Source: Nitrospirota bacterium (GTDB taxonomy: Bacteria; Nitrospirota; Thermodesulfovibrionia; SZUA-242). Taken from it: DNA of 57,510 bases. The stretch is taken from NCBI GenBank assembly GCA_027021335.1, contig JALUUO010000007.1:1-57510 (forward strand), written 5' to 3'. The position numbers were made by a program, and so were the translations under genes. Below, piece after piece: positions 37,238 to 46,911 of this stretch (its first letter is position 1; the number at the start of each line of letters is the position of its first letter). The notes beneath the pieces are model-generated. The model had not been told where the DNA came from. It did not search any database and was given only the letters and a program-made list of their open reading frames with translations.

Positions 37238-37831
37238 CTAAAAATCTCTTCTTCCTTCGAGTGATTTAGCCAGTGTAACCTCGTCGGCAAACTCTATATC
37301 GCCCCCTATCGGCAAGCCATAAGCTATTCGGGATACATGCACTCCAAGGGGCCTAAGCAGATCAGAAATATATCTTGCAGTGGCCTCTCCCTTGGTGTTT
37401 GGGTTTGTGGCCAGAATCACCTCATCGATGCTGCCCCGGCCAACACGCTCCACAAGCTCTCGTATCTTAAGACGCTCCGGGGTCAGCCCGTCAATCGGCG
37501 AAAGAGTGCCAAGAAGCACGTGGTAAAGTCCACGGTAGCTCCGCGTGCGCTCTATAACGATCAGGTTGCTGGGTTCTTCTACAACGCAGAGTTTTGCGGC
37601 GTCACGTAGCGGATCACTGCAAATATCACAAAGTTCCTTATCAGTTATATTGAAGCACTGGCTGCAGAAACGCGCACTTTCCTTCAAAGCCACAATAGCC
37701 TCAGATATGCCACGCGCCTCGCCTTCAGGCATGCCCATTATGAAAAAGGCAAGCCGCTGCGCCGATTTTCTGCCTATGCCGGGAAGTTTTGACAGCTGCT
37801 CTATAAGATTTTCTACTATTCCGATGCTCAT
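37238..37831 (-). CDS. recR: Recombination mediator RecR
   Basis: 197 residues. The N-terminal helix-hairpin-helix is LSKLPGIGRKSAQRLAF. The zinc finger CSQCFNITDKELCDIC has four Cys, and the Toprim domain contains EEPSNLIVIERT and the end LATNPNTKGEATARYI. It works with RecO (and RecF where present) to load RecA on gapped DNA. It is placed downstream of ebfC, the classic dnaX-ebfC-recR order. Confidence 0.96.
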   Translation of the reverse strand: MSIGIVENLIEQLSKLPGIGRKSAQRLAFFIMGMPEGEARGISEAIVALKESARFCSQCFNITDKELCDICSDPLRDAAKLCVVEEPSNLIVIERTRSYRGLYHVLLGTLSPIDGLTPERLKIRELVERVGRGSIDEVILATNPNTKGEATARYISDLLRPLGVHVSRIAYGLPIGGDIEFADEVTLAKSLEGRRDF

Positions 37832-37855
37832 GCTTGTTGCCTGACGCGGGGCTAA

Positions 37856-37885
37856 GTAGGGGCGTATTGCAATAGGCCTCTCTAC
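37856..37885 (+). repeat. REP-like hairpin at the end of ebfC
   Basis: GTAGGGGCGTATTG then CAATAGGCCTCTCTAC, with an imperfect stem and central ATTGCAAT. The stop codon of ebfC lies inside its distal arm. It has the same GTAG/CTAC feet as 9399-9432 and 23631-23659. Confidence 0.5.
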
Positions 37886-38223
37886 TTGCCGAAAAGCCCG
37901 CCAAGGTCACCCATGCCGGGAAGGTTCAACCCGCCTGTCAACTTACCCATTTCCTGCTGAATCTCATCCTGAATACGCCTTAGCGCCTCGTTGGCCGCCG
38001 CTACAATGAGATCCTGAAGCATATCAACATCGTCAGGATTGACGACTTCCTTTTCTATCTTTACAGAGACAATCTCGTTGGCACCGTTGGCTATTACACT
38101 CACCATTCCGCCGCCTGCAGAGGCTTCCACTGTTTTTGATGCAGCCTCTGTCTGTACTCTGGCCATCTCTTCCTGCATCTTCTGGGCCTGCTTCATCAGG
38201 CCGCTGATCATCTTTTTAGACAT
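37882..38223 (-). CDS. ebfC: YbaB/EbfC nucleoid-associated protein
   Basis: 113 residues from ATG at 38223. The frame is open further upstream, but that part lies in dnaX. The family core is MKQAQKMQEEMARVQ, the central VSVIANGANEIVSVKI strand and DMLQDLIVAAANEALRR. It forms a dimer that binds DNA without strong sequence preference. The start overlaps the dnaX end by eight bases and uses GGAGGAAGTG in dnaX as its ribosome site, so translation is coupled. Confidence 0.95.
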   Translation of the reverse strand: MSKKMISGLMKQAQKMQEEMARVQTEAASKTVEASAGGGMVSVIANGANEIVSVKIEKEVVNPDDVDMLQDLIVAAANEALRRIQDEIQQEMGKLTGGLNLPGMGDLGGLFGK

Positions 38224-39961
38224 CACTTCCTCCGTTTTCAAAATAGCTCTCCAGGGGCTTGACATCCAGCACCTTGGCATCAAAAAGGTCGACAGCCGAC
38301 CGCACTATCGGCTCATCAAGGATTTTCTTTTTAAGCTCTGAAGGTTTTTTTAGTTTTAGCGGCTGAGAGCCGGTGGTATTATCCTTTCCTGCTCCCCCTG
38401 CGATAAACTTTACCCTTATACGGCGTCCCAAGGCAGAGGCTGCCGCTTCCTCTATCTCTTTAATGTTGCGTCTAAGCGAATCAATGTAAAAGGCGGCATT
38501 TTCAACGTCAAAACGGATTCCTGCTTCGGTCTGTGTAAGCTCGCAGAGCCGGCCGGCCGAAACCCTGGAAGCCAAGGGATGATTCTTTTGCTCGATCCGG
38601 CTGATAATGTTCTGCCATAGCTTTTCCCTGTCTTTGCCGGCTACCGGTCTGTCACTGTATGGTTTGATTGTTTCATGCGCTTCTGGAGAACCAGGTTCCA
38701 ACCCGGCTGTTTCGGCAGGTTTGCTCCGGCTATCTGCTGTTTTTTTACTGGTTTCAACTTTGTTTACACTCTTTTTAACTTTTTCGGTTTTAGCGGAAGA
38801 GCCACAAGAAGAAGAATCAACAGAAGAAGCATCCATAGACTCAAGACGGCTAATAATACCACTAAGCGAAGTCGAGCCCTTAAAAAACGTTGCCCGTATA
38901 AAGGCCAGCTCCATCAGGTAGCGAGGGGTTGGCGTCGCACGAATTTCGCCTTCAAGCTTCATAAGTTCGTCAAGCATAAGAGTCAACTCTTCTGTGCTTA
39001 CATCTTCCGCAAGTGCTTTTAAGTCAAGCAGCTCATCCTCCGGAAGCTCCAGCAGGCTTGCCGGACGTTCTGAAACCTTTACTACTAATAGGTTTCTAAA
39101 TAGGGTGGCAAGCTCCCGTGGAAATGTTCTTAAATCGCTCCCTCCCTCGGCAAGACCGCATACTGTTTCTAAAAGACCCGACCTGTCTCCCTTAAGAAGC
39201 AGCCCTGCCATGTCGTATAAAAGGCCGCGCTCCGGAAGCCCAAGCATGGTCTGCAGATCCTGCTCCTGCACATCAGAACTAAATGCCATGGCCTGATCAA
39301 GCACGGTAAGACCGTCACGTACGCTGCCCTCAGCCACCCTTGCGATCATCTCCAAGGCACCTGGTGTAATCGAGACCTTCTCTTGCTCGCAAATATAGGC
39401 TAGATGATCCATGATCTTCGCCTTGGGAATACGCCGGAAGTTCAGATGCTGGCACCGGGACAGAACGGTTACCGGAATGCTCTTGGGTGATGTGGTAGCA
39501 AATATAAAAATAACGTGTGGGGGTGGCTCTTCCAGGGTTTTAAGAAGCGCGTTAAAAGCCTCCTTGGTCAACATATGTACTTCGTCTATTATATAAATCT
39601 TGTATCTGCCGCTCGAAGGGGCATACCGGACACTTTCCCTTAGTTCTCGGATCTCGTTAATACCGCGGTTCGATGCGCCGTCGATCTCTATCACATCCAC
39701 TGCCGAGCCGGTGGTGATCGAGTCGCACGAGGGACAGCTCCCACATGGTTCAGTAGTGGGACCATTCTGGCAGTTCAACGCCCTGGAAAGTATCCGCGCC
39801 GTAGTGGTTTTACCTACCCCTCTGGGGCCGGAAAAAACATAGGCATGGACGACCCTTCCCTGATCGATTGCGTTTTTCAACGTGCGGACAACGGACTCCT
39901 GCCCTACAAGATCTGTAAAGGACAGCGGACGCCATTTCCGTGCAAGAACGAGATAACTCAT
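38216..39961 (-). CDS. dnaX: DNA polymerase III subunits gamma/tau
   Basis: 581 residues. It has the AAA+ clamp-loader core with Walker A GPRGVGKTTTARIL, a zinc module CQNGPTTEPCGSCPSC, Walker B YIIDEVHML, and sensor 1 FATTSPKSIP. A charged Ser/Lys linker (about 375-440) leads to a C-terminal tau-like region. It loads the DnaN clamp and holds the polymerase together. It follows the SRP RNA gene on the same strand. Confidence 0.96.
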   Translation of the reverse strand: MSYLVLARKWRPLSFTDLVGQESVVRTLKNAIDQGRVVHAYVFSGPRGVGKTTTARILSRALNCQNGPTTEPCGSCPSCDSITTGSAVDVIEIDGASNRGINEIRELRESVRYAPSSGRYKIYIIDEVHMLTKEAFNALLKTLEEPPPHVIFIFATTSPKSIPVTVLSRCQHLNFRRIPKAKIMDHLAYICEQEKVSITPGALEMIARVAEGSVRDGLTVLDQAMAFSSDVQEQDLQTMLGLPERGLLYDMAGLLLKGDRSGLLETVCGLAEGGSDLRTFPRELATLFRNLLVVKVSERPASLLELPEDELLDLKALAEDVSTEELTLMLDELMKLEGEIRATPTPRYLMELAFIRATFFKGSTSLSGIISRLESMDASSVDSSSCGSSAKTEKVKKSVNKVETSKKTADSRSKPAETAGLEPGSPEAHETIKPYSDRPVAGKDREKLWQNIISRIEQKNHPLASRVSAGRLCELTQTEAGIRFDVENAAFYIDSLRRNIKEIEEAAASALGRRIRVKFIAGGAGKDNTTGSQPLKLKKPSELKKKILDEPIVRSAVDLFDAKVLDVKPLESYFENGGSDV

Positions 39962-40009
39962 TTTTTTAGTGTCGAGAGATTTAAAAGTATCATTTAGATT
40001 AGATTTTAT

Positions 40010-40126
40010 GCAGCCAGGGGATCAGGATTGCCCGCGGCACTCGCGACAACCACTTACCGTTGCTTCCTTCCGGACCTGGCGGGGTTCGGCAGCGCCTCGA
40101 TGCGCGGGGCCCAAGCCCCTGACTGC
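40010..40126 (-). ncRNA. ffs: Signal recognition particle RNA, small bacterial type
   Basis: The minus strand carries the domain IV signature CAGGTCCGGAAGGAAGCA with its GGAA tetraloop and symmetric internal loop, followed by AACGGTAAGTGG. The ends GCAGTCAGGGG and CCCCTGGCTGC pair over 11 bp with one G-U. Pairing continues outward through AGATTTTAT/ATAAAATCT to 40001 and 40136. It scaffolds Ffh for co-translational membrane targeting. It lies 49 bases upstream of dnaX, a common bacterial arrangement. Confidence 0.95.
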
Positions 40127-40185
40127 ATAAAATCTCCCAACCCTCGGGTTGTGAGTTGGGAAAAAATTAGAAAAAACTTTGTTTA

Positions 40186-40278
40186 TGGCGGAGAGAGTGG
40201 GATTCGAACCCACGAGACGCTATGAACGCCTACACGATTTCCAGTCGTGCTCCTTCGGCCGGACTCGGACATCTCTCC
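40186..40278 (-). tRNA. tRNA-Ser (anticodon GGA)
   Basis: 93 bases with encoded CCA. The acceptor GGAGAGA pairs with TCTCTCC, the anticodon loop CTGGAAA has GGA at 40240-40242, the T-loop is GTTCGAATC, and there is a long class II variable arm. It lies between selB and the SRP RNA gene. Confidence 0.96.
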
Positions 40279-40352
40279 AGATGTCTTATCAACCGATTAT
40301 ATTAAAAACTTAGCCGGTTTAAATGCAAGGCCGTGTCTAAGTTACTACGTTC

Positions 40353-42239
40353 TCAGTTTTTTATCAGAAACTTCCGCACATCACCGGTCCGAAGCGTGAT
40401 TTTTGCGGCATCCAGGTGCTCTAGGTATGGAAGCGCGTATTTACGGGTGGCATTGATCAAGTCTCTAAACTGGGCAACTGTCATTTCAGTTTTCTCGCTG
40501 AAAAAGACCTTGAGCATGTCCATCATTTCTTTGTACCGGTCGCTGGAGATATAGAGAGAATCGTTTATCCGTTTTAAAAGGCCGGCACTGCTCATAAGCT
40601 TCAACATATCAGAAACAACCCTTTCCGGCATTGCGAGTTTCGCTGCCAGTTCCTTGACAAAAGGCGGCTGAAGTCCTCCTTGCTGTATGAGCTTAAGCAC
40701 CTCTGCCTTGCCGGCTTCGTCCGCCTCGGAAAGCGCGACCTTAAATCCCGCCGATCTCACACGGTCTTGCTCGATAATAACCTCCCGCAGCCTCTCAAGA
40801 AGCCCGGAAAAAATCTTTAACGAAAGACCGGGAAACAGGCTTCTTAGTTCTTCCTTCGGCATTCCGGGCTTCATGGGATACTTTTTATGAAAACCCTTCA
40901 GGAGCGCAAGCGCCTCGTCTCTAAATACAGATAAGGCGTCTTTATGCACCAGGTGATGCTCAACCGCAACGGCAGCGCCGGTTTCAACAAGAATCTTTGC
41001 AGCATTCCTTATATCCGGCAGATTACCCCTTATCCAGCCTTCAAGCTCCGGCAGGGTCATACCGTAAATTCCCTGTCTACGGATCTTAACCTCGACAGCA
41101 TCCTGCAGAGAGCCTGAATGAAATGTCTCCAAGTCCGAAACCCCCTCGCTTCTTTTTCTTCTATGCGGAGTCGAATCAAGCACAATGCCCCCCCCTATGG
41201 TTGCCAGGGGAGAGAAGCGGCGGATCACGAAGCGGTCCCTGGACATGGCCACCAGTGATTTTTGAAGCCTGAACTGGCAGAAAGCCTCTTCGCCCGGCTT
41301 TAGAATATCCGTCTCATAAAGAATAACACGTGCGATCGTCTCGGCCGTGCCTGCATGAAAGTGCACAAGGGATCTCGATTTCACTGGAGGGGAATCCTTA
41401 AGGAGCCGCAACCTGGCATCAATTACAGAGGTTGATTTGAGCCGCTCCGGCACAGTAAGAATGTCGCCACGGGACAGTTCATCCTTTTCGATGCCTTGCA
41501 GATTTATCGCCACCCGCTGGCCGGCCCTTGCCGTCCGGATGGTTTTACCGTGGCTTTGCAAGCCCCTTACCCGGCTTTTCCATGCCTTTGGAAGTATCTC
41601 TACCGGTTCGTCCACCGAGATGCGGCCCGAAAGCGCCGTGCCTGTTATCACGGTTCCAAAACCTTTTAAAGTAAAGACCCGGTCAATCGGAAGCCGGAAG
41701 ATTCCCTTTTCCGACTTGGCCGGAACATCAACGGCTATATCGTGAATACGTTTTTTAAGGACGTCAAGATTATCTCCGGTCTTGGACGAAACCGGCACAA
41801 TATCGGCTCCCTCCAGAAAAGTTCCGGCCGTAAACTCCCGGACATCGTCTGTGACCAGTTCAAGCCAGTCGGGCTCGACAAGATCCGACTTTGTAAGAAC
41901 TATAAGGCCCCTATTGATACCAAGCAGATCACAAATAGCCAGGTGCTCGCGGCTCTGGGGCATCACTCCTTCATCCGCCGCTATCACCATGGCCACCATG
42001 TCTATTCCGCCGGCTCCTGCCAGCATGTTTTTTACAAGCCGTTCGTGGCCCGGAACATCTACTATTCCGATGGTAAGACCGTCGTCAAAAGAAAGGTCTG
42101 CAAAGCCGAGGTCGATAGTAATACCCCGCGCCTTTTCTTCCTTTAGACGGTCGGGATCCACTCCGGTCATCGCTTTTACCAATGCGCTTTTTCCGTGATC
42201 TATATGGCCTGCTGTTCCGAGTATTACGTAACGGTTCAT
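40353..42239 (-). CDS. selB: Selenocysteine-specific elongation factor SelB
   Basis: 628 residues. The EF-Tu-like GTPase part has G1 [15 protein letters not shown], the switch [11 protein letters not shown] and G3 [12 protein letters not shown]. Two beta-barrel domains follow. The C-terminal third is a string of winged-helix modules that bind the SECIS hairpin. It delivers Sec-tRNA to in-frame UGA codons, so the organism should encode selenoproteins. No selA, selC or selenoprotein was recognised in this window. The first gene of the run toward comM. Confidence 0.95.
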   Translation of the reverse strand: MNRYVILGTAGHIDHGKSALVKAMTGVDPDRLKEEKARGITIDLGFADLSFDDGLTIGIVDVPGHERLVKNMLAGAGGIDMVAMVIAADEGVMPQSREHLAICDLLGINRGLIVLTKSDLVEPDWLELVTDDVREFTAGTFLEGADIVPVSSKTGDNLDVLKKRIHDIAVDVPAKSEKGIFRLPIDRVFTLKGFGTVITGTALSGRISVDEPVEILPKAWKSRVRGLQSHGKTIRTARAGQRVAINLQGIEKDELSRGDILTVPERLKSTSVIDARLRLLKDSPPVKSRSLVHFHAGTAETIARVILYETDILKPGEEAFCQFRLQKSLVAMSRDRFVIRRFSPLATIGGGIVLDSTPHRRKRSEGVSDLETFHSGSLQDAVEVKIRRQGIYGMTLPELEGWIRGNLPDIRNAAKILVETGAAVAVEHHLVHKDALSVFRDEALALLKGFHKKYPMKPGMPKEELRSLFPGLSLKIFSGLLERLREVIIEQDRVRSAGFKVALSEADEAGKAEVLKLIQQGGLQPPFVKELAAKLAMPERVVSDMLKLMSSAGLLKRINDSLYISSDRYKEMMDMLKVFFSEKTEMTVAQFRDLINATRKYALPYLEHLDAAKITLRTGDVRKFLIKN

Positions 42240-42265
42240 TATATTTGCATGCCTAAGGTCGGGCT

Positions 42266-42403
42266 ATGTTTTTTCTGCAAGAAAATGATCCTGTTTCTGA
42301 AAAGATAAAGACACTGGCTGCCGGCCTTGGCGAACTCGACCTGGATAACGTCTACGTATTTCCGGCTGTGCGGGAGTGGATTGACGAGATTCGCAGTCTA
42401 TAG
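42266..42403 (+). CDS. Small ORF of unknown function
   Basis: 45 codons starting MFFLQENDPVSEKIKTLAA, with AAGG seven bases before the ATG. The amino-acid make-up (acidic, amphipathic) looks protein-like. I recognise no family. It may be a genuine small protein or the tail of a decayed gene. It lies between divergent selB and the convergent antitoxin remnant. Confidence 0.35.
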   Translation: MFFLQENDPVSEKIKTLAAGLGELDLDNVYVFPAVREWIDEIRSL

Positions 42404-42414
42404 CTGCAGTGATT

Positions 42415-42660
42415 CTATCGTCGCTCCATAAAAACTTGTCTCTCAGCTTCAGAAATCTTAAACTCTTTTGCTTTTTTGGAGCCGTATCTCTGTAACTGGT
42501 AGAATTCCTCCTTCAGCTTTTCCTGCTTGTACAGTGAAAACATCTCCATGAAAAACTGGCTGATTGCTTCCCCCTTTGCTTTAGCTATCTTTTTTTGCAT
42601 TCCTCAGCCGTATCAGGAGAGACAGATATGGACATTACGACTCTTTTTTCTTGATGGCAT
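42415..42660 (-). pseudogene. Frameshifted ribbon-helix-helix antitoxin
   Basis: The ATG at 42660 has an excellent GGAGGTGATTT ribosome site and reads MPSRKKSRNV before running out of frame. A second frame continues SISVSPDTAEECKK, and a third gives the intact 61-residue tail beginning at 42600 with QRYGSKKAKEFKISEAE. Joined, they give one RHH antitoxin of the type whose tail reads LQRYGxxxAxELGI. The breaks fit a five-base loss between repeated ATGTC and loss of one A in the AAAAAAA run. No toxin gene adjoins. A sequencing error at the A run is possible, but would explain only one break. Confidence 0.6.
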
Positions 42661-42707
42661 AAATCACCTCCAATGTGTGTCTACGATGTCCTCCTGGCAC
42701 TTATCAA

Positions 42708-43670
42708 TTAACTTATACTCTTTTTCAGTAAAGCATCGAAATATGCGATTGCATGCCCCACACCTACTGCAAGCGGCACCTTGGGTTCCCAGCCTAGTTT
42801 TTCCCTGGCAAGAGTAATATCCGGCTGACGTTGTTTCGGATCGTCTGACGGCAAGGGCTTGAACACTATTTTCGATTTGGAACCAGTCAGTTCTATCACC
42901 TTTTCCGCCAATTCCAGTATGGTAAACTCAACGGGATTGCCTGTGTTAACCGGACCGGTAAAATCATCCGGGGTGTCCATAAGCAAGATAAAGGCATCTA
43001 TAAGATCATCTACATAACAAAAAGAACGGGTTTGCGAACCATCCCCGTAAATCGTTATAGGTTCACTCTTAAGCGCCTGAACAATAAAATTAGAAACCAC
43101 CCGGCCATCATTTGGATGCATGCGTGGCCCGTAAGTATTGAAAATACGGGCCACCTTTATACGTAGATTGTGCTGTCTATAGTAGTCAAAAAACAGCGTT
43201 TCAGCACAACGTTTACCTTCGTCGTAACAAGCGCGCAAGCCGGCAGGATTAACGTGCCCCCAGTAGCTTTCCGGCTGTGGATGAACCTTTGGGTCACCAT
43301 AAACCTCGCTGGTGGAAGCCTGTAAAATTTTTGCCTTTACACGCTTAGCCAGACCCAACATATTAATAGCCCCATGCACACTGGTTTTAGTCGTCTGCAC
43401 CGGGTCAAACTGGTAATGAATGGGTGATGCCGGACAAGCAAGGTTATATATCTCATCCACCTCTACATAAAGAGCAAAAGTGACATCATGACGTATCACT
43501 TCGAAATGAGGGTTTCCCAAAAGATGCAGAATATTGTCCTTAGTGCCTGTGAAAAAATTATCTACGCAGAGCACATCATGACCATCCTTAAGCAGTCGTT
43601 CGCAAAGATGTGAGCCAAGAAAACCGGCTCCACCAGTCACCAGAATACGTTTTCGAAGAAAATTTCTCAT
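42708..43670 (-). CDS. UDP-glucuronate decarboxylase (UDP-xylose synthase)
   Basis: 320 residues from ATG at 43670, which has AGGAGAGG upstream. The longer frame from 43781 overlaps hldE. It is a short-chain-dehydrogenase/epimerase fold with NAD motif [10 protein letters not shown] at 13-22 and [11 protein letters not shown]. The active-site YDEGKR with Tyr and Lys, the hallmark of the decarboxylase branch, is preceded by STSEVYGDP. It converts UDP-glucuronate to UDP-xylose for surface polysaccharide. It is downstream of hldE and gmhA, suggesting LPS or capsule sugar supply. Confidence 0.9.
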   Translation of the reverse strand: MRNFLRKRILVTGGAGFLGSHLCERLLKDGHDVLCVDNFFTGTKDNILHLLGNPHFEVIRHDVTFALYVEVDEIYNLACPASPIHYQFDPVQTTKTSVHGAINMLGLAKRVKAKILQASTSEVYGDPKVHPQPESYWGHVNPAGLRACYDEGKRCAETLFFDYYRQHNLRIKVARIFNTYGPRMHPNDGRVVSNFIVQALKSEPITIYGDGSQTRSFCYVDDLIDAFILLMDTPDDFTGPVNTGNPVEFTILELAEKVIELTGSKSKIVFKPLPSDDPKQRQPDITLAREKLGWEPKVPLAVGVGHAIAYFDALLKKSIS

Positions 43671-43684
43671 AAATAATACCTCTC

Positions 43685-45244
43685 CTATATCTTTTTTCCC
43701 GTAACCTTGTTTATCCGCTCTAGAGTTCCGGTCGTACTGCGCCCCTGCACTAAAGGAACCAATGCCACGTGCCCACCCCAAAACTTTACAGCTTCAGCGC
43801 CAACCACCTGGTCTTCCGTATAGTCGGCACCCTTGGCCAGGATCTCCGGACGCACCGCATTAATAAGGCGAAGCGGCGTTTCCTCGTCAAACAGAACTAC
43901 GGCATCAACAGAGGCAAGTGCGGCCAAAATCTGTGCCCGTTCCCCCTCGGCAATCACCGGCCTTGACGGCCCCTTGAGTATGCGAACCGAACGATCGGTA
44001 TTCAAGCCGACCACCAGCCGGTCACCAAGAAGCCGGGCTTTATGCAGGTAGTTGACATGACCTGCATGTAGAAGATCGAAACAGCCATTTGTAAAAACTA
44101 TATGCTCACCTTTTTCACGCCACTGGGCCACCCGGACCATCAAAGTCTCCAGAGTGCAGATTTTAGCCGACATCCATCCGTGATGATCAGACCACTCCAT
44201 GGCTTCTTCACTTGCAAGCGCCGTCATAAGCTCATGATTCTTTATCGGCGCAGTGCCTACTTTGCCTACAACCACACCTGCTGCAAGGTTGGCCAGGTGT
44301 AAAGCCTCAAGACGGCTTAGGCCTGCAACAATACCTGCCGTCAAAGTAGCAATAACCGTGTCACCGGCTCCAGAGACATCGTAGACTTCTCTGGCTAAAG
44401 ACGGTATAACCCGAACCTGGCCGTCGCTGTGAGCGGAACCTTCACTGCTGACCAGAGCAACTCCTTGCTCGCTCAAGGTTACGGCCAGAAAATCCACCTC
44501 GAGCTGTCTCACCAAGCCGACCCCGGCCTCAAGCAGAACATCAAGTTGTTCGGCAGACGACACGTCTTTAGAGCTTCTAGAAAGCCGGGCAGCATCAGCC
44601 AGCTCCTGGCGATTAGGTGAAAGAGCTGTGGCCCCTGTGTACTTACTGTAATTTACTCCCTTAGGATCCACAAACACCGGAATAGCCTCTTTTTTTGCAT
44701 GGCTTATAACTTCACGGCAAACCTCCTCCTGCTGCAAAACTCCTTTATCGTAGTCGGAAAGAATAACCGCTGCAGGCCGGTTTTCGATTAGTTTATGTAT
44801 AACAAAAAGTAAGTCATTCACATCTTTACCAGCAATCGGAAGGTGTTTTTCGTAGTCCAGTCTGAGCATTTGCTGATGCCCTCCTATGATCCTGGTTTTA
44901 GTGATGGTTGGCCGATCAGCCAGGCTGACTATCGAGCTGCCGTCCACACCTGCCTGCCTGAGCAGTTCCCCAAGTTTATAAGCGGTGGAATCCTCACCAA
45001 CGAACCCGACCACTTTAGGCAAGAGGCCCAACCCTGCAAGGTTGAGAGCTACATTTGCCGCGCCGCCGCAACGCTCGGTTTCACGACCGACCCGCACCAC
45101 CGGTACCGGAGCCTCAGGAGAAATACGGCAAACATCTCCCCAAACATAACGATCCAGCATAAGGTCGCCGACTACAAGTACTTCTTTGTGCTGAAACCCA
45201 CTTTTTAGAGTTTCAAGGATTTTAGAACTGTTTTCAAACATCAT
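43685..45244 (-). CDS. hldE: Bifunctional heptose-7-phosphate kinase / heptose-1-phosphate adenylyltransferase
   Basis: 519 residues. The PfkB-type kinase domain (about 1-330) has [16 protein letters not shown] and the catalytic [13 protein letters not shown]. The nucleotidyltransferase domain (about 355-519) has [17 protein letters not shown], with the HxGH motif, and ends [11 protein letters not shown]. It makes ADP-heptose for LPS inner core. The start at 45244 (or the next ATG at 45241) overlaps the gmhA end by 11 bases. It acts directly after GmhA. The phosphatase gmhB is not in the window. Confidence 0.95.
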   Translation of the reverse strand: MMFENSSKILETLKSGFQHKEVLVVGDLMLDRYVWGDVCRISPEAPVPVVRVGRETERCGGAANVALNLAGLGLLPKVVGFVGEDSTAYKLGELLRQAGVDGSSIVSLADRPTITKTRIIGGHQQMLRLDYEKHLPIAGKDVNDLLFVIHKLIENRPAAVILSDYDKGVLQQEEVCREVISHAKKEAIPVFVDPKGVNYSKYTGATALSPNRQELADAARLSRSSKDVSSAEQLDVLLEAGVGLVRQLEVDFLAVTLSEQGVALVSSEGSAHSDGQVRVIPSLAREVYDVSGAGDTVIATLTAGIVAGLSRLEALHLANLAAGVVVGKVGTAPIKNHELMTALASEEAMEWSDHHGWMSAKICTLETLMVRVAQWREKGEHIVFTNGCFDLLHAGHVNYLHKARLLGDRLVVGLNTDRSVRILKGPSRPVIAEGERAQILAALASVDAVVLFDEETPLRLINAVRPEILAKGADYTEDQVVGAEAVKFWGGHVALVPLVQGRSTTGTLERINKVTGKKI

Positions 45245-45830
45245 CAGGTATCTCTCCAGGGCGCAGAGCTTGTATACAAGCAGCTTCTATCCAGTCACAC
45301 AGAATGTGTCCTACCAGGATGTGACCTTCTTGGATACGAGCGGTTCTACTTACGGAAACCACCAGGGATATATCTGCCATATCCTTTAATCGGCCTCCCT
45401 GCCCCCCACTTAAACACACTGTATAGGCTCCAAGTTCTTTGGCCTTTTTAATACCCTGCATAACATTTTCACTGTTTCCAGAGGTGGAAAGACCGACCAC
45501 TACGTCACCAGCAGTACAAAGAGCTTCCACCTGGCGGGCAAAAACTTTATCAAATCCATAATCATTGGCAATTGCCGTAAGGATGGATGTATCAGTTGTC
45601 AGAGCTATGGAAGGAATAGCAGAACGCTCCCGGCTAAAACGGCCTACCAGTTCTGCGGCCAGATGCTGGCTGTCCGCCGCACTGCCGCCGTTACCCATCC
45701 AGATGATTTTGCCCCCATTGTTTAAAGCGGCACTCATACGACGGGCTATCTGCTCGATCTGCGGAGCCATAGGTTCTAGACCGGCTACCATTATTTGGTG
45801 TTCTTTAAGTATTGCAGAAATTTCGATCAT
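45234..45830 (-). CDS. gmhA: Sedoheptulose-7-phosphate isomerase
   Basis: 198 residues of the SIS fold: [24 protein letters not shown] (split as [16 protein letters not shown]), [16 protein letters not shown] and [15 protein letters not shown] are all family landmarks. It converts sedoheptulose 7-phosphate to D-glycero-D-manno-heptose 7-phosphate, the entry to ADP-heptose. The ribosome site GGAGAAAGTA lies in a unit present in three tandem copies. It is the first gene of gmhA-hldE-uxs. Confidence 0.95.
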   Translation of the reverse strand: MIEISAILKEHQIMVAGLEPMAPQIEQIARRMSAALNNGGKIIWMGNGGSAADSQHLAAELVGRFSRERSAIPSIALTTDTSILTAIANDYGFDKVFARQVEALCTAGDVVVGLSTSGNSENVMQGIKKAKELGAYTVCLSGGQGGRLKDMADISLVVSVSRTARIQEGHILVGHILCDWIEAACIQALRPGEIPDDV

Positions 45831-45831
45831 T

Positions 45832-45864
45832 ACTTTCTCCGAACTTTCTCCGAACTTTCTCCGA
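45832..45864 (-). repeat. Three tandem 11-bp units carrying the gmhA ribosome site
   Basis: The minus strand has TCGGAGAAAGT three times in a row, the last ending two bases before the gmhA ATG. Each unit contains GGAGA. An ATG at 45868 opens a 12-codon frame through the repeats whose TAA overlaps the gmhA start as TAATG. Confidence 0.85.
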
Positions 45865-46073
45865 ACATGAGGGCATTCTCAGGAAAATACCTGTGCAATT
45901 AAAGTAGTTTATCATAATTCTGTGGAAAGACCATGGCGTATTGTAAAATATAAGAGTAGTTCACAAAAGTCACAGGTTGCAATTATGTCATTATAGATTA
46001 ACTTGCAGAAGACACCATAATTGGGGTGATGTTGTAGTTTTTTTGAATTTTATTGAACCGCCAGGAGAATTAA

Positions 46074-46514
46074 TTGCCAAAAATCGCTCGTATCAACAGC
46101 GGCTTTACTCTTCTTGAACTTATTGTCGTCATAGTAATCATAGGGGTGGCTTCCTCGATCGCTGTGGTGGAAATGGGCAAACGAAGAGAACGCACGGTAT
46201 TCATGGGTGAGGTGCGCCGTATTGCTACAACACTTAAGTGGGCACGTCAGAATGCAGTTATGGAAAGAGTAGACTACTCCTTTTATACAGAAACCGACCT
46301 TGACGGCATTCCATACTATTGGCTTGAACGCGAGGGCATCCCGGTGGACGACGCCGTTTTTTTACCGGCAGGCTATGAGGTTTCAGAGTCGGCGATTGCC
46401 TTTTTTCCACGTGGTTACTCAAACGGCGGTGAGATTCTTGTAACAGACGAAAAGGGGCATGAAGCCGTTTTGACAATAGACCCAGTTCTTGGAGGTGTGA
46501 AAGTTGGGCGCTGA
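46074..46514 (+). CDS. gspH: Type II secretion pseudopilin GspH
   Basis: 146 residues starting at TTG with AGGAG upstream. The prepilin-peptidase site is G10/F11 in NSGFTLLELIVV, with the conserved Glu at +5 of the mature protein and a hydrophobic helix to about 30. The rest is a small beta domain with FLPAGYEVS and FFPRGYSNGGEI, typical of GspH. Pseudopilins assemble the periplasmic piston of type II secretion. It overlaps gspI by 11 bases. Confidence 0.88.
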   Translation: MPKIARINSGFTLLELIVVIVIIGVASSIAVVEMGKRRERTVFMGEVRRIATTLKWARQNAVMERVDYSFYTETDLDGIPYYWLEREGIPVDDAVFLPAGYEVSESAIAFFPRGYSNGGEILVTDEKGHEAVLTIDPVLGGVKVGR

Positions 46515-46911
46515 TCGATCCGGAACTATCAATAGTAACACCGGACTTAGTCTCCTGGAGGTCCTGGTGGCAGTCACCATTTTGGGCTTCGCCTTTGTCA
46601 CCCTTTTCGAACTTTTCAGCGAAGGACTAGGACGCGCCTCGAAAGCTGAAGTTTATACTTTTGCTTTAATCTCAGCCCGGTCTATTATGGATGAAACCCT
46701 GGCCAAGGATCCGATCGAGGAAAACATGGACTTCGACTCCCTGGATGACGGATACGACTATATGGTAGATGTTAAACGTATAGAAGATGATAACGAAGAC
46801 AGTAAAACAATAGTGTTTAACGTTATAGTGGACGTGGGATGGGGTACAAGCGGCAAAGTCAGCCTTGTATCACGGAAGACTATTTATGACGAGGAAGAAG
46901 AGATACCATAA
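46504..46911 (+). CDS. gspI: Type II secretion pseudopilin GspI
   Basis: 135 residues starting at TTG with GGAGG upstream. The prepilin site is G14/L15 in NTGLSLLEVLVAVTIL. Short, with an acidic globular part (DEEEEIP end). GspI normally forms the tip complex with GspJ and GspK. Both neighbours overlap it, so the three genes are translationally linked. Confidence 0.88.
   Translation: MGADRSGTINSNTGLSLLEVLVAVTILGFAFVTLFELFSEGLGRASKAEVYTFALISARSIMDETLAKDPIEENMDFDSLDDGYDYMVDVKRIEDDNEDSKTIVFNVIVDVGWGTSGKVSLVSRKTIYDEEEEIP

Noticed and set aside
40186-40278. tRNA-Sec beside selB
   Set aside because: The anticodon is GGA, not TCA, and the acceptor/T-arm lengths are those of an ordinary tRNA-Ser.
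45832-45864. CRISPR-like array
   Set aside because: The 11-bp units are directly adjacent with no spacers and no cas genes nearby; a simple tandem repeat.
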